Below, piece after piece: positions 1-8,274 of a stretch of 13,437 nucleotides of DNA; position 1 is the first letter of the stretch; every line of letters begins with the position of its first letter. Under the pieces are notes generated by a model, which had not been told where the DNA came from, ran no database searches, and worked only from the letters and a program-made list of their open reading frames with translations. Source of the DNA: Thermodesulfovibrionales bacterium (GTDB lineage: Bacteria; Nitrospirota; Thermodesulfovibrionia; Thermodesulfovibrionales; SM23-35); assembly GCA_022013235.1 (NCBI GenBank), contig JAKLQR010000082.1, positions 1 to 13,437 on the forward strand, given 5' to 3'. The translations under genes were made by a program, and so were the position numbers.

Positions 1-1146
1 CTCAGTATCGGTATCCCTATTTCTGCAGTTATGACGGTGACTGTTGCATCTATTAGGGGATTCAAGAATGTAGTGCCCTATGTGTTCATCCGCAAAGTTT
101 TCATGCCGCTCATCAGTATCATTCTTTCGCTCAGCGTGCTTTTTATTGGAGGACGTTTAATAGGACTTTCTGCGATCTACGTAGTGTCTATAGCATGTGC
201 GGCAGTGCTAGGTTTTTTCATGCTCAGATCGTTTCTATCGTCATTTAAGGAGAAAGCTGTCAAACGTTCTTCACATGAACACTACCTCCCTTTTATCACA
301 ACCGCGTTCTTCGTGAATGCTTTTCTTTTTATCTTTTCATGGTGTGACCTGATTATTTTAGGCGTTCTCCGTTCCACCGGGGAGGTAGGAGTCTATTTTG
401 CCGCAAAAAGAATAGCATTGTCTTTGAATCTCTTGCTTATGTCTCTTAATTCCATTTTCACTCCGCTTATTTCTCACCTATACTGCGGAAACACACAGTA
501 CCACATGAGGGATGCCTTTAAGACCGGTACGCAATGGATACTGATATGCTGCCTTCCGCTGTTTTTGGTGATTTATTTCGCATCAAGCGAGATGCTGTTG
601 CTCTTTGGACCGGCCTTCGAGTTCGGCCAGACTTGCCTGATTATTCTGGCATTCGGACAGTTGGTGAATTTATCGGCTGGTTCTGTAGGCTATCTCCTGA
701 TGATGACAGGCCATCAGAGGCTGATGATGTGGAATACGGTTGTTCTCCTGGCTGTCGCCGTTCCGCTTACCCTGGTCCTCACAGAAAAATACGGAATAAT
801 CGGAGCTGCCTGCGCAAATGCAATCAGTATGGCCGTCGCCAATCTCCTTGCACTTGTGGAGGTGAACATGTTACTTAAAATAAATCCCTTTGATATACGC
901 TATGTTAAAATTTTGACATCCGGAGTTCTTACAGCAATTTTTCTGTTTGGTCTGAAACAGTTGCTGCCTGAGAATGTTTCATTAACCGTGGCGCTTGTCA
1001 AAATATTCACGATAGTGGTGATTTTTTTTGCACTCGTCCTCTTTTTTGGACTCACCGAGAGTGAGAAGCGGATCTTGGCCTTGATCAGGGAGAAGCTTAG
1101 TTTTGTTCAAAGTAGAAGGGGTGCCGGAACCCATGACAATCGATGA
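1..1146 (+). CDS. Wzx-type polysaccharide flippase, 5'-truncated by the window edge
   Basis: This is a multi-span membrane protein of the MOP/MATE superfamily that would move lipid-linked oligosaccharide across the inner membrane. The frame is open from base 1, giving at least 381 residues; the first in-frame ATG at 31 is internal, because coding-like residues continue upstream of it. Typical members have about 420-490 residues, so roughly the first 40-100 are missing. Long hydrophobic helices fill the protein, with the usual charged spacers such as the segment FAAKRIALSLN and the stretch TEKYGIIGAACANAIS near two thirds of its length, which resembles the C-terminal half of Wzx proteins. The C terminus is basic and cytoplasmic-looking. 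The next gene starts 63 bases downstream in the same direction, consistent with an operon. Which glycan is exported cannot be read from the sequence. Confidence 0.85.
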   Translation, partial: LSIGIPISAVMTVTVASIRGFKNVVPYVFIRKVFMPLISIILSLSVLFIGGRLIGLSAIYVVSIACAAVLGFFMLRSFLSSFKEKAVKRSSHEHYLPFITTAFFVNAFLFIFSWCDLIILGVLRSTGEVGVYFAAKRIALSLNLLLMSLNSIFTPLISHLYCGNTQYHMRDAFKTGTQWILICCLPLFLVIYFASSEMLLLFGPAFEFGQTCLIILAFGQLVNLSAGSVGYLLMMTGHQRLMMWNTVVLLAVAVPLTLVLTEKYGIIGAACANAISMAVANLLALVEVNMLLKINPFDIRYVKILTSGVLTAIFLFGLKQLLPENVSLTVALVKIFTIVVIFFALVLFFGLTESEKRILALIREKLSFVQSRRGAGTHDNR

Positions 1147-1192
1147 ACGCCTATATGGGGCGATATCCACGGAATAATGATATGATACTAAT

Positions 1193-1213
1193 GAGGAGAA
1201 ACATATGCCATGA
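1193..1213 (+). promoter_or_regulatory. Ribosome binding site with overlapping ATG CCA TGA mini-ORF
   Basis: GAGGAG at 1193-1198 lies 6 bases before an ATG at 1205 and 11 bases before the ATG at 1210 that begins the radical SAM gene. The ATG at 1205 encodes only Met-Pro and ends at a TGA (1211-1213) that overlaps the real start as ATGA. The better-spaced start is therefore the two-codon ORF. This may lower or couple initiation, or may simply be chance. Confidence 0.4.
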
Positions 1214-2613
1214 AGGTGATATTCCCGCTTGAACCCAAGGCGTTTAAGAAACATCCCAAGAGCGCACAGAGGCTCGGAGTAATGATGTTATCGGCTATGT
1301 TGAAAAGCAGGGGCTTCAAGGTGGAATTGGTCAAAGCTACCGTCAAAGATTTAAGCGCATCTTTGAATCAAGGAGAACCGACTATTCTTGCCTACAGCCT
1401 TGTTTCGCAGTTGGCGGAAACTATACTCGCCGTTAATAAAGAAATCAAACAACGTTTTTCCGTCAAATCTTTCTTTGGAGGACCTCACCCGACATATTAT
1501 CCCGAACTCATTCTTGAGGAAGGGGTTGACGGTATCTGTCTGGGTGAAGGTGATTTCGCAATTGTTGATCTGGTGAGTAGGATACGGGACGGGAGAGACT
1601 ATCTTGACGTCAGCAATTGGCATTTCAAACAAGACGACAGAATAATCAAGAATGCACTACGGCCGCTTGTGGAGGATTTGGACACCTTGCCTTTTGCAGA
1701 CCGGGACGTTATGAAAAATGACTATCTGAACAGCATTATGACAACGCGCGGTTGTCCCTACCAGTGTACATATTGCCTGAACGCTGCATATAACCGTCTT
1801 TATAATTACCGTTCAGCCAAAATCCGGCAGCGCTCGGTGGATCATGTGATCGAAGAACTTGGCCAGATAAAAGCAAGGTTTCCCCGGACCTTTATAGCTT
1901 TTTTAGATACCATCCTTCCTGTCCGAAAGGATTGGACGGAAGAATTTGCCAAAAAGTACAGAAAGAATATTAATCTTCCCTTCTTCTGCAACATAAAAAC
2001 GGACATAACCGATAGGGAGACGATACAAATACTCAAGGAAGCCGGATGCCACAGTATCGCAATAGGAGTTGAGTCATCCAGTGAGGAAATCAGGAAGAAA
2101 TTGATGAAGAGAAAGGTAACGAACGAAAAGATTATCGAGGTCGCAAACTGGATACACGAGTCCGGCATTAAATTACATACCTTCAATATCATCGGCATGC
2201 CGCAAACCAGTTTCTTCGATGATGTTGAAACACTGAAATTTAATGTCTCTATTAAGGCCGACTATGCAGTCGGCTCAGTCCTGAGCCCTTATAAGAGAAC
2301 AGAAATATACGAAATAGCTAAAAGTCTGAATATGCTGAGTACCGATTCAACATTCAGCCGTGGAAAATTCACTTTTCATACCATTGATTACGGTTCCAGC
2401 ATCATCAAACGAAAACTTTTGAACCTGGAGAGTATCTATGCCATCCTGGTAAAATATCCTTTCTTGATCAAAAACATCAACTTTATTACCAAACTCCCGT
2501 TCACGAAGTTTTGTGCACTTATTTTCAGAATCTGGACCGCGAGTGTGTACAGAAGGGAATTGCTCCCGCCTTATTGGCTTAGGAAGATCAGGGAGATGAC
2601 GGCAAAATTCTAA
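1210..2613 (+). CDS. Radical SAM protein with N-terminal B12-binding-like domain
   Basis: A 467-residue protein built like class E (B12-dependent type) radical SAM enzymes. Residues 1-150 look like a cobalamin-binding Rossmann domain: there is a GGPHPTYYPE segment at about 90-99 and a GEGD motif at 112-115. The DxHxxG histidine-ligand motif of classical B12 proteins is not visible. The radical SAM core follows, with the 4Fe-4S cysteines at 182, 186 and 189 (TTRGCPYQCTYC) and a GVESSSEEIRKKLMKR segment at about 287-302 typical of the barrel. The C-terminal ~100 residues are basic and of unknown role. Substrate is unknown; in polysaccharide or lipid loci such enzymes act as methyltransferases or ring/C-C modifying enzymes. 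The start at 1210 follows a GAGGAG ribosome binding site at 1193-1198 with a rather long 11-base spacing. Confidence 0.88.
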   Translation: MKVIFPLEPKAFKKHPKSAQRLGVMMLSAMLKSRGFKVELVKATVKDLSASLNQGEPTILAYSLVSQLAETILAVNKEIKQRFSVKSFFGGPHPTYYPELILEEGVDGICLGEGDFAIVDLVSRIRDGRDYLDVSNWHFKQDDRIIKNALRPLVEDLDTLPFADRDVMKNDYLNSIMTTRGCPYQCTYCLNAAYNRLYNYRSAKIRQRSVDHVIEELGQIKARFPRTFIAFLDTILPVRKDWTEEFAKKYRKNINLPFFCNIKTDITDRETIQILKEAGCHSIAIGVESSSEEIRKKLMKRKVTNEKIIEVANWIHESGIKLHTFNIIGMPQTSFFDDVETLKFNVSIKADYAVGSVLSPYKRTEIYEIAKSLNMLSTDSTFSRGKFTFHTIDYGSSIIKRKLLNLESIYAILVKYPFLIKNINFITKLPFTKFCALIFRIWTASVYRRELLPPYWLRKIREMTAKF

Positions 2614-2657
2614 GAGATTCGGGGATATCATATGCCAACTTTCTTCCAGCAAGCGAT

Positions 2658-3491
2658 ATGATATTGAGAGCGATTCTAAGAAATACCGTCTTGACGGTCT
2701 TTTGGGGATTGGGGTGTATGTTGAAACCGAAAGGTATCCCGATTCTCGCCTATCATTCTATTGACAACAGCAATTCACGTATCAGCATTTCCCCCGACAT
2801 ATTCAAGGTACAGATGGAATGGCTGAAAGCCGAAGGATTTCGCGTCCTTTCACTCTCGCAGTTGTTTTCTGCTGATGGTAAAGTCGCTTCTTCTGGAAAC
2901 TTTATTGTCCTGACCTTTGATGACGGGTTGAGAAATTTCTACGAGGAAGCCTGGCCTGTTTTGAACGGCTACGGATTTTCTGCAACGGTCTTTGTGCCAA
3001 CTGACTTTATCGGCCTGCAGGCGTCATGGTATACGCAATACGGACTGAAACCTCTGCCGACACTTAACTGGCAGGAGATTCGTAACCTGAAGGAAGCAGG
3101 AGCAGACATCCAAAGTCATGGATGCTCTCACCGGAAATTGACAGAACTGTCATTAACGGAAGTTGCAAGGGAAATGACAGATTCGAAAAAGGTGCTTGAA
3201 GACGGTGTGGGTAAGTCAGTTGACTTCTTTTGCTATCCTTTCGGTGAAGTAAATCAGGATATTGTGCGGATTGCAAGGGATACCGGATACCGTGGAGCGG
3301 CATGCATGCGGCAGGGCCTTTATAAACCAGGTGATGATTTATTTTTGCTGAAACGTCAAAGCCTTGATTACATTGTGATAGACGATGAACGGACTGCAGT
3401 GCTCAGCATAAAGTCTTGTGTCCGGGGAACATTTGCATGGTACGTGAAGACAAGAAGAAAGTTGCAGGGAAGAGGTGACAAGGCTGACTGA
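2658..3491 (+). CDS. Polysaccharide deacetylase (NodB domain, CE4)
   Basis: A 277-residue metal-dependent deacetylase of the NodB/CE4 family, which removes N- or O-acetyl groups from glycans. The family motifs appear in order: AYHSI at 31-35, TFDDG at 86-90 (Asp88 and Asp89 as catalytic base and metal ligand), SHGCSH at 153-158 (His154 and His158 as metal ligands) and CYPFG at 192-196, where family members usually have RYPxG. The first ~20 residues are moderately hydrophobic and could be a short anchor or an uncleaved signal. The ATG at 2658 has a poor ribosome binding site. A second in-frame ATG at 2718, just before the conserved KGIPILAYHS segment, has a G-rich upstream stretch and is an alternative start. 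It lies 44 bases after the radical SAM gene and is probably in the same transcript. Confidence 0.9.
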   Translation: MILRAILRNTVLTVFWGLGCMLKPKGIPILAYHSIDNSNSRISISPDIFKVQMEWLKAEGFRVLSLSQLFSADGKVASSGNFIVLTFDDGLRNFYEEAWPVLNGYGFSATVFVPTDFIGLQASWYTQYGLKPLPTLNWQEIRNLKEAGADIQSHGCSHRKLTELSLTEVAREMTDSKKVLEDGVGKSVDFFCYPFGEVNQDIVRIARDTGYRGAACMRQGLYKPGDDLFLLKRQSLDYIVIDDERTAVLSIKSCVRGTFAWYVKTRRKLQGRGDKAD

Positions 3492-3496
3492 TTCTC

Positions 3497-3524
3497 TTGT
3501 CATATATTCTCTATCATGTAGAAT
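3497..3524 (+). promoter_or_regulatory. Candidate sigma70-type promoter for the PQQ-like lipoprotein gene
   Basis: TTGTCA (3497-3502) and TAGAAT (3519-3524) are separated by 16 bases, close to the TTGACA/TATAAT consensus. They sit in the 120-base gap after the deacetylase gene and would give a leader of roughly 80 bases before the ATG at 3612. The fit is visible by eye, but no transcript evidence exists. Confidence 0.45.
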
Positions 3525-3611
3525 AAAGAGTATGGGTGCCCTAAAAGGAAGGCCCTTCTGCAACTGGGAGCGGAGGAAGGCGGATATTTTAAAGAAGGGA
3601 GGAATATTGAT

Positions 3612-5120
3612 ATGGTTTCAAGAATTTTTATTGTATTTTTAACGATTTTCCTATTGTCCTGCCTGACCAGCGATATCTCTGGCGGTGATGCCATGAAACA
3701 GTCCGGAAATACCAAAGTATCCTACAACAGAGGTGCCTGGCCTACCTACTGTGCAGACACCCGTCACACATGCAGAAGTTCTTACAAGGGATTGACCCGG
3801 AAACCCAAAAAACCGAAATGGATATTCCAGAGCCCTGGAGGTCACGGTATTTCTTCTCCTGTTGCAATTGCTGATGATGGTACGCTTTATTTCGGCACAT
3901 GGAAGAATAAGCAGTTTACAAGGGACAAAATGAAGGGACATTCTGGACTGCTTGTCAGTCTTTCCCGCGATGGAAAACTTAACTGGACCCATGACAGTCA
4001 TAGGGGTAGCCCTCTGGCCAGCGGCGTGGAATCTTCACCACTTCTCACCTCGGACAGCAAGATCATATACGGTAAAGATGACGGTCACGTGTACGCCCTG
4101 AACAGAAAAGGCGAATTACTGTGGGATTTCGCGTGTGACGATCCTTTCGATCCCGAAAAGCCCTTTGATGATAATGAACAGGTGATATCGTCACCGAAAC
4201 TCGGAAAGGATGGGACACTTTACATATGCAGCCACTGGGGAAATGTTTATAACCCGACGGTGATGAAGGAATTAAGCAAACGCGCCCCTGCAATAAAGAA
4301 ATTCGGGATTAAGGCAGTGAAGGAACCTTTATGGAGTAAAGTATATGCGATAGACGTCCAGAATGGATCGAGAAAATGGATGTATGACCCATCGCGTGAT
4401 ACTCCATTCAATAAAAAAGTTATTTGGGGGTCCCCTGCGCTCGGAGAGGACGGAACTCTTTATTTCGGAGCTTATGACGGTGATACATTTCAGGGATATC
4501 TTTATGCAGTGAATCCGGACGGGACCAAAAAATGGAGATTCCCCAAAAACAATGAGAAGAGCATCGATGCACTGCAATCCTCGCCTTCAATAGGTGACGA
4601 TGGGACCATTTATATAGGCTCTTTCGGAGGAAAGAAAAAAGCCAGGCTCTATGCGGTCAATCCCAACGGGACTCTAAAATGGACGTATGAAATTACCGAG
4701 AATAGGATCACGTCTACACCAGCCATCGGTGTGGACGGTACACTCTATGTCTGTTCACATAACTGGGGGTTTCTTGTTAATCCCCGTATGCCTAAAGAAG
4801 GACATGTCTATGCACTTGAAGACCTTGGGAAAAAGCCGAGACTTAAATGGAAGTTTGCAGTTGACTACGGTATTCTTGCTCCACCTGCGGTTGACAGCGA
4901 GGGGAACATATTTGTCGCCAATTACAGTGATCCTGCAATGCCGGGATTTTTTAAGACCTACAGATTGTATGCCTTGAACAGCAAGGGGGAAGAGCTGTGG
5001 TCATATCTCTTGAATGGCTCTGTATATTCACCGCCTGTTATTGACAAAGACGGTACTGTGTATATAGGCACTATGGGACAGGACGGAGCTTTGTATGCAT
5101 TTGGGCCAAGAAAGAAGTGA
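3612..5120 (+). CDS. PQQ-like (WD40-type) beta-propeller lipoprotein
   Basis: A 502-residue exported repeat protein. The N terminus is a lipoprotein signal: a hydrophobic stretch ending in LLSC puts the lipidated cysteine at residue 17, so the mature protein would be anchored in a membrane facing the periplasm or the cell surface. The body repeats a motif of the form DGTLYFG or DGTIYIG at least six times, each preceded by a W(K/R)(F/Y) strand and a 'SSP' or 'STPAIG' loop, the pattern of PQQ-like (PQQ_2) propeller blades. The residues needed for a genuine quinoprotein dehydrogenase active site are not recognisable, so a scaffolding or binding role is more likely than catalysis. The ATG at 3612 follows GGGAGGA (3597-3603) with 8-base spacing. 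It is probably transcribed from its own promoter inside the cluster. Confidence 0.85.
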   Translation: MVSRIFIVFLTIFLLSCLTSDISGGDAMKQSGNTKVSYNRGAWPTYCADTRHTCRSSYKGLTRKPKKPKWIFQSPGGHGISSPVAIADDGTLYFGTWKNKQFTRDKMKGHSGLLVSLSRDGKLNWTHDSHRGSPLASGVESSPLLTSDSKIIYGKDDGHVYALNRKGELLWDFACDDPFDPEKPFDDNEQVISSPKLGKDGTLYICSHWGNVYNPTVMKELSKRAPAIKKFGIKAVKEPLWSKVYAIDVQNGSRKWMYDPSRDTPFNKKVIWGSPALGEDGTLYFGAYDGDTFQGYLYAVNPDGTKKWRFPKNNEKSIDALQSSPSIGDDGTIYIGSFGGKKKARLYAVNPNGTLKWTYEITENRITSTPAIGVDGTLYVCSHNWGFLVNPRMPKEGHVYALEDLGKKPRLKWKFAVDYGILAPPAVDSEGNIFVANYSDPAMPGFFKTYRLYALNSKGEELWSYLLNGSVYSPPVIDKDGTVYIGTMGQDGALYAFGPRKK

Positions 5121-5250
5121 ATCCTGGAGAATGATTCTCATGACAGGTTTGTTTCGCAGGCCCGCATGTGTCGTCGTGTCTTGGAAATATCTGCGATGAG
5201 AGCGTGTTGGTCTGGATGAAGAGCACGCATAAATGGAAGGAGGTAGTGAC

Positions 5251-5967
5251 TTGAAAGAAAAAGATATTCCTGAGAAGCTCCGGATGTGGCTGCCTCGATT
5301 TGCCTGCCCCGAGTGCACGGGAAAGTTGAGCCTGCACTCTCACTTTTTTGTATGCGAGAGCTGCTCGAGAAGATTTCCAGTCCGTCAGGGAGTCCCGTAT
5401 CTCTTGCCTGATACCCTTGTCGATGTGGGCGCAGGCACGGAAAGTGACTGGCAATAGATGCAGGCTGAAATGGAAGAAACACATATAGATTTAAACGGAG
5501 ATTCATTCCGCCGGAAAATGCTTGATGCCGCAAAGAGAAAAAGCATATCTGGTGAAGTCGACAGCTTTTTCTGGGGAAAGCGTCTTTTCCAGAACCTACT
5601 AAGCGATCAGGTCTTTCTCAAACTTGAAGACCGGTTCACGAAAATGATTAAGGAACGGAACAGGCTGATACTCCTGAAACTGAAATGGCAGAGGAAGTTG
5701 CTCAGAAAAGCATTGAAAATCAGCTCACGAGCTGCACGCGGCTCACCTTACCAGAGAATTCTTTCCCGCGAAGAGATAGAGGAGGTATTGCAAAGAGAAG
5801 GTTTTGAGGATATTCATGTTTCAGTAATAAACTATTTGAATCCTATTTTCCCCTCCTCATTGGTGCGCGCTTTTGATGCTATGGCGTCTCATTTCTCTCC
5901 TGTATTTTTTTCACCGACGGCAGGGCGGTTTTTTTTTTCTCTGCCCGTGCAGGAAAATGAGATATGA
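5251..5967 (+). pseudogene. Trm112-like/methyltransferase-like gene interrupted by an in-frame TAG
   Basis: The likely start is TTG at 5251, not the ATG at 5233: AAGGAGG at 5237-5243 lies exactly 7 bases before the TTG and would fall inside the ATG-initiated ORF. The first 68 codons encode a zinc-ribbon Trm112-like domain with cysteine pairs 19/22 (CPEC) and 35/38 (CESC), followed by RFPVRQGVPYLLP. A TAG at 5455-5457 stops this frame. The same frame then continues for 169 codons to 5967 with good coding character, ending in a SREEIEEVLQREGF segment typical of the C-terminal part of class I methyltransferases. The glycine-rich SAM motif expected between these parts is absent (only VDVGAG just before the stop resembles it), so an internal deletion is also likely. 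A T10 run at 5929-5938 is a further slippage site. It may instead be two small real proteins, which is less likely. Confidence 0.6.
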
Positions 5968-6002
5968 CTTCAGGAAGAAACATCTGATAACGCAGGTACA
6001 GG

Positions 6003-7355
6003 ATGCCGACTGAAAGCACTGTTGAAAAGACCAGACTGATAATGCTTGCGGAATTGAGCCTCATTGGGGTATTCCTGACGGTTTCCCTCTTCCGCCTCGG
6101 GACTCAACTTCTTGGAAGCGATACCCTGACGCCAGCTAAAGTCTTTGTGGGAATGAGTCTTCTTTTCTGGATGCTACATGTCATGATAAACAGGGACGCA
6201 GGGATGATCATCAGACTCCTTCAAGAAAAGACCAATCTTTTTCTTCTGCTTTTTCTTATTGTCTCTTTCGTCTCACTTATCAATGCGAAATATATCGAGG
6301 ATAAAACCATTGGAGAGGTGCTTTCCCGGATTAAAATGCTGACCTTCTATTCTCTCATTATAGGGATAATCAATGATCGGAAAACACTCAAACTGGCGAT
6401 TTTTGCCTTCCTTTTCGGGAGTTTGGTCACTACGGGTGTCGGGATATATGAACTTGCTACCGGGGATGCTTTCTTCACAGAGACAGGGCATCGTGCCGGA
6501 ATTATGACCAAAAAAACATTTGAAGGTCTTATGGTAACAACATATGGCGGCTCGGCACGCGTCCAGGGACTATACAGCGACGCCGGATTCCATGCACATG
6601 CCATGGTTATCTTCTTCGGACTGCTGGTACCCTGGATGTTCTATGGAGCATCCGGCAAAGCAAGAATTGCTTCAGCAGTTCTTGCAGTCGCCTATATCCT
6701 GAACATCATAGGTACGGGCGCTCGGGTAGGATGGGTTGCGCTTGCGTGTGCTGTCTGGATGTTCCTCATTCTTCTTAAGCACAGGTTCAAGTACCTGATA
6801 TGGATCGCCACCGCTCTCATAATGGTAGTTATTTTCCTGGGCTTATCCCTTATCCCTCATATCCCAACCTTTTCAAGGCTCCAATACTCGCAAGACGAGG
6901 CATTCAGCTGGAGACTGGATACCTATCGGCAGGCCTTCCAGATGGTGCGTGACAAACCTCTGTTTGGGGTGGGAACAGGGAACTATCTTGTGGAATATTA
7001 CAACTATCTGGATTCTACGCCCGAGCTTTCACGATATTTTATGGGGTGGCTGCACAATTCTTATCTGCAGATCTGGGCTGAAAACGGGACTGTGGGACTT
7101 CTGTTTTTTTTCTGTTTTTTTCTGAGTATTTTTTTCGGACTTATGTCTGCTACCAGAAAGGCACGGGATCAGGAGGCCAAGGCCATTTCACTCGGGCTAC
7201 TTACCGCTTTCACCGGGTATGCGGTAGAGTTCGCCGGTGTGCCGGTTCTCGGACAGGAACTCGGATGGATGATATTTGGACTCAGTACAGCATGGATCAT
7301 GATCATTAGAAAAGAAAATATGAATCCCCCGAACTTTTCTTCGGTTAGAGCGTAG
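6003..7355 (+). CDS. O-antigen ligase/polymerase-family membrane protein
   Basis: A 450-residue polytopic membrane protein of the O-antigen ligase family (WaaL/Wzy-type), which joins or polymerises lipid-linked glycan units at the periplasmic face. It shows about ten or more hydrophobic helices and the family's main landmarks: TGARVGW at about 238-244, equivalent to the T-S/A-R-G motif; a large periplasmic loop with WRLDTYRQAF at about 303-312 and KPLFGVGTGNY at 318-328; and HNSYLQIWAENGTVG at 351-365, the conserved His-Asn...Glu-x-Gly block. Ligase and polymerase cannot be told apart from sequence alone. The ATG at 6003 has only a weak AGG ribosome binding site, and no better start is visible. 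Several T7-T8 runs around 7104-7135 come from Phe-rich helices. Confidence 0.85.
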   Translation: MPTESTVEKTRLIMLAELSLIGVFLTVSLFRLGTQLLGSDTLTPAKVFVGMSLLFWMLHVMINRDAGMIIRLLQEKTNLFLLLFLIVSFVSLINAKYIEDKTIGEVLSRIKMLTFYSLIIGIINDRKTLKLAIFAFLFGSLVTTGVGIYELATGDAFFTETGHRAGIMTKKTFEGLMVTTYGGSARVQGLYSDAGFHAHAMVIFFGLLVPWMFYGASGKARIASAVLAVAYILNIIGTGARVGWVALACAVWMFLILLKHRFKYLIWIATALIMVVIFLGLSLIPHIPTFSRLQYSQDEAFSWRLDTYRQAFQMVRDKPLFGVGTGNYLVEYYNYLDSTPELSRYFMGWLHNSYLQIWAENGTVGLLFFFCFFLSIFFGLMSATRKARDQEAKAISLGLLTAFTGYAVEFAGVPVLGQELGWMIFGLSTAWIMIIRKENMNPPNFSSVRA

Positions 7356-7425
7356 AAAGAAAAGCAGTGACGATAATCCTATAGGGATTGAGAAAGCGAA
7401 ATAAAAGCAATTAGAGGAATAGAGT

Positions 7426-8274
7426 ATGGTGGAAAACCTGGAAGAGCGACAGAAGGCTGAAGAAGAGTTCTATGAAACTTTCTATAAAAACGGATGGGAA
7501 AAACAAACCCATCTGATTGACGAGACCATTGTGCCACCCAATATGTACGTCTATTGGCATTTCGTAAAGGAGCATATCAATCAGCTGAAAAGTCACCAAA
7601 GTGAGGTTCGCGTATTGGATTGCGGCTGCGGTCACGGAGTCCTTTCTGTGCTTTTGGCAGGGATGGGCGGGAAGGTCACTGCGGGGGATCTTTCGTCAAA
7701 AAGCATCGAGATTGTGCAACAGCTTGCAAAGGTGAACGGGGTGGAAAAAAATATTCATGCCAGGATCTGCCATTTAGAAAATCTGCTCTTTGAAGACGAT
7801 AGTTTTGACTGTGTGCTCGGAACGAGAGTTCTCCATCATGTTGATATCGGCTTTTCAGCTCCGCATCTTGCACGCGTTCTCAAGAGTCAGGGACTTGGGA
7901 TATTTTGGGAGTGTACCGAAAAGAATGCGGTTCTGCGATTTATCCGCGGACATATCCGGCGGTTGATCCCGTTACCGAAATTCGGGACTAAATATGAACA
8001 TCCCTTGACAAAAGAGGAGATAGGCACGCTCGAGACGGCTTTCGGACAGAAGGCACGGATACTCGACGCGCCGTTTTATTTCTTTAGTTTTCTCGACCAG
8101 TACATTATTAGGCAACGTGTGAGGGTTCTCTCCCATACGGTAAAAGGCATTGACTCGGTGCTTGCGAAATATGTCCCTATTCTCAACAGGTACAGTTTCC
8201 ATCAGATTCTAGTCCTGCAGAAACAGAAAGCCGTGGGTTATCGGAAAAGTGAGAAAGGTGATCCCGATGACTGA
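7426..8274 (+). CDS. Class I SAM-dependent methyltransferase
   Basis: A 282-residue soluble methyltransferase. Motif I is VLDCGCGHG at 63-71, the SAM-binding loop; an acidic residue at the end of strand 2 lies in GDLS (87-90); and FDCVLGTRVLHHV at 127-139 is the post-II/motif IV region seen in small-molecule and lipid methyltransferases. The N-terminal ~55 residues (EERQKAEEEFYETFY...) are helical and charged. The substrate is unknown, but its place in a glycan cluster suggests a sugar or polyprenyl-linked intermediate. AGAGGA at 7413-7418 gives a 7-base spacing to the ATG. The last 8 bases overlap the likely start of the following pseudogene (ATG at 8267), so the two were translationally coupled. 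Confidence 0.88.
   Translation: MVENLEERQKAEEEFYETFYKNGWEKQTHLIDETIVPPNMYVYWHFVKEHINQLKSHQSEVRVLDCGCGHGVLSVLLAGMGGKVTAGDLSSKSIEIVQQLAKVNGVEKNIHARICHLENLLFEDDSFDCVLGTRVLHHVDIGFSAPHLARVLKSQGLGIFWECTEKNAVLRFIRGHIRRLIPLPKFGTKYEHPLTKEEIGTLETAFGQKARILDAPFYFFSFLDQYIIRQRVRVLSHTVKGIDSVLAKYVPILNRYSFHQILVLQKQKAVGYRKSEKGDPDD

Noticed and set aside
5929..5938. T10 run as a programmed frameshift site
   Set aside because: It lies only about ten codons before the stop of an already broken gene, and no conserved sequence is visible in the shifted frame.
7104..7135. T7-T8 tracts in the O-antigen ligase gene as phase-variation switches
   Set aside because: They fall in Phe-rich membrane helices and are explained by TTT codons; no sign of alternative frames being used.
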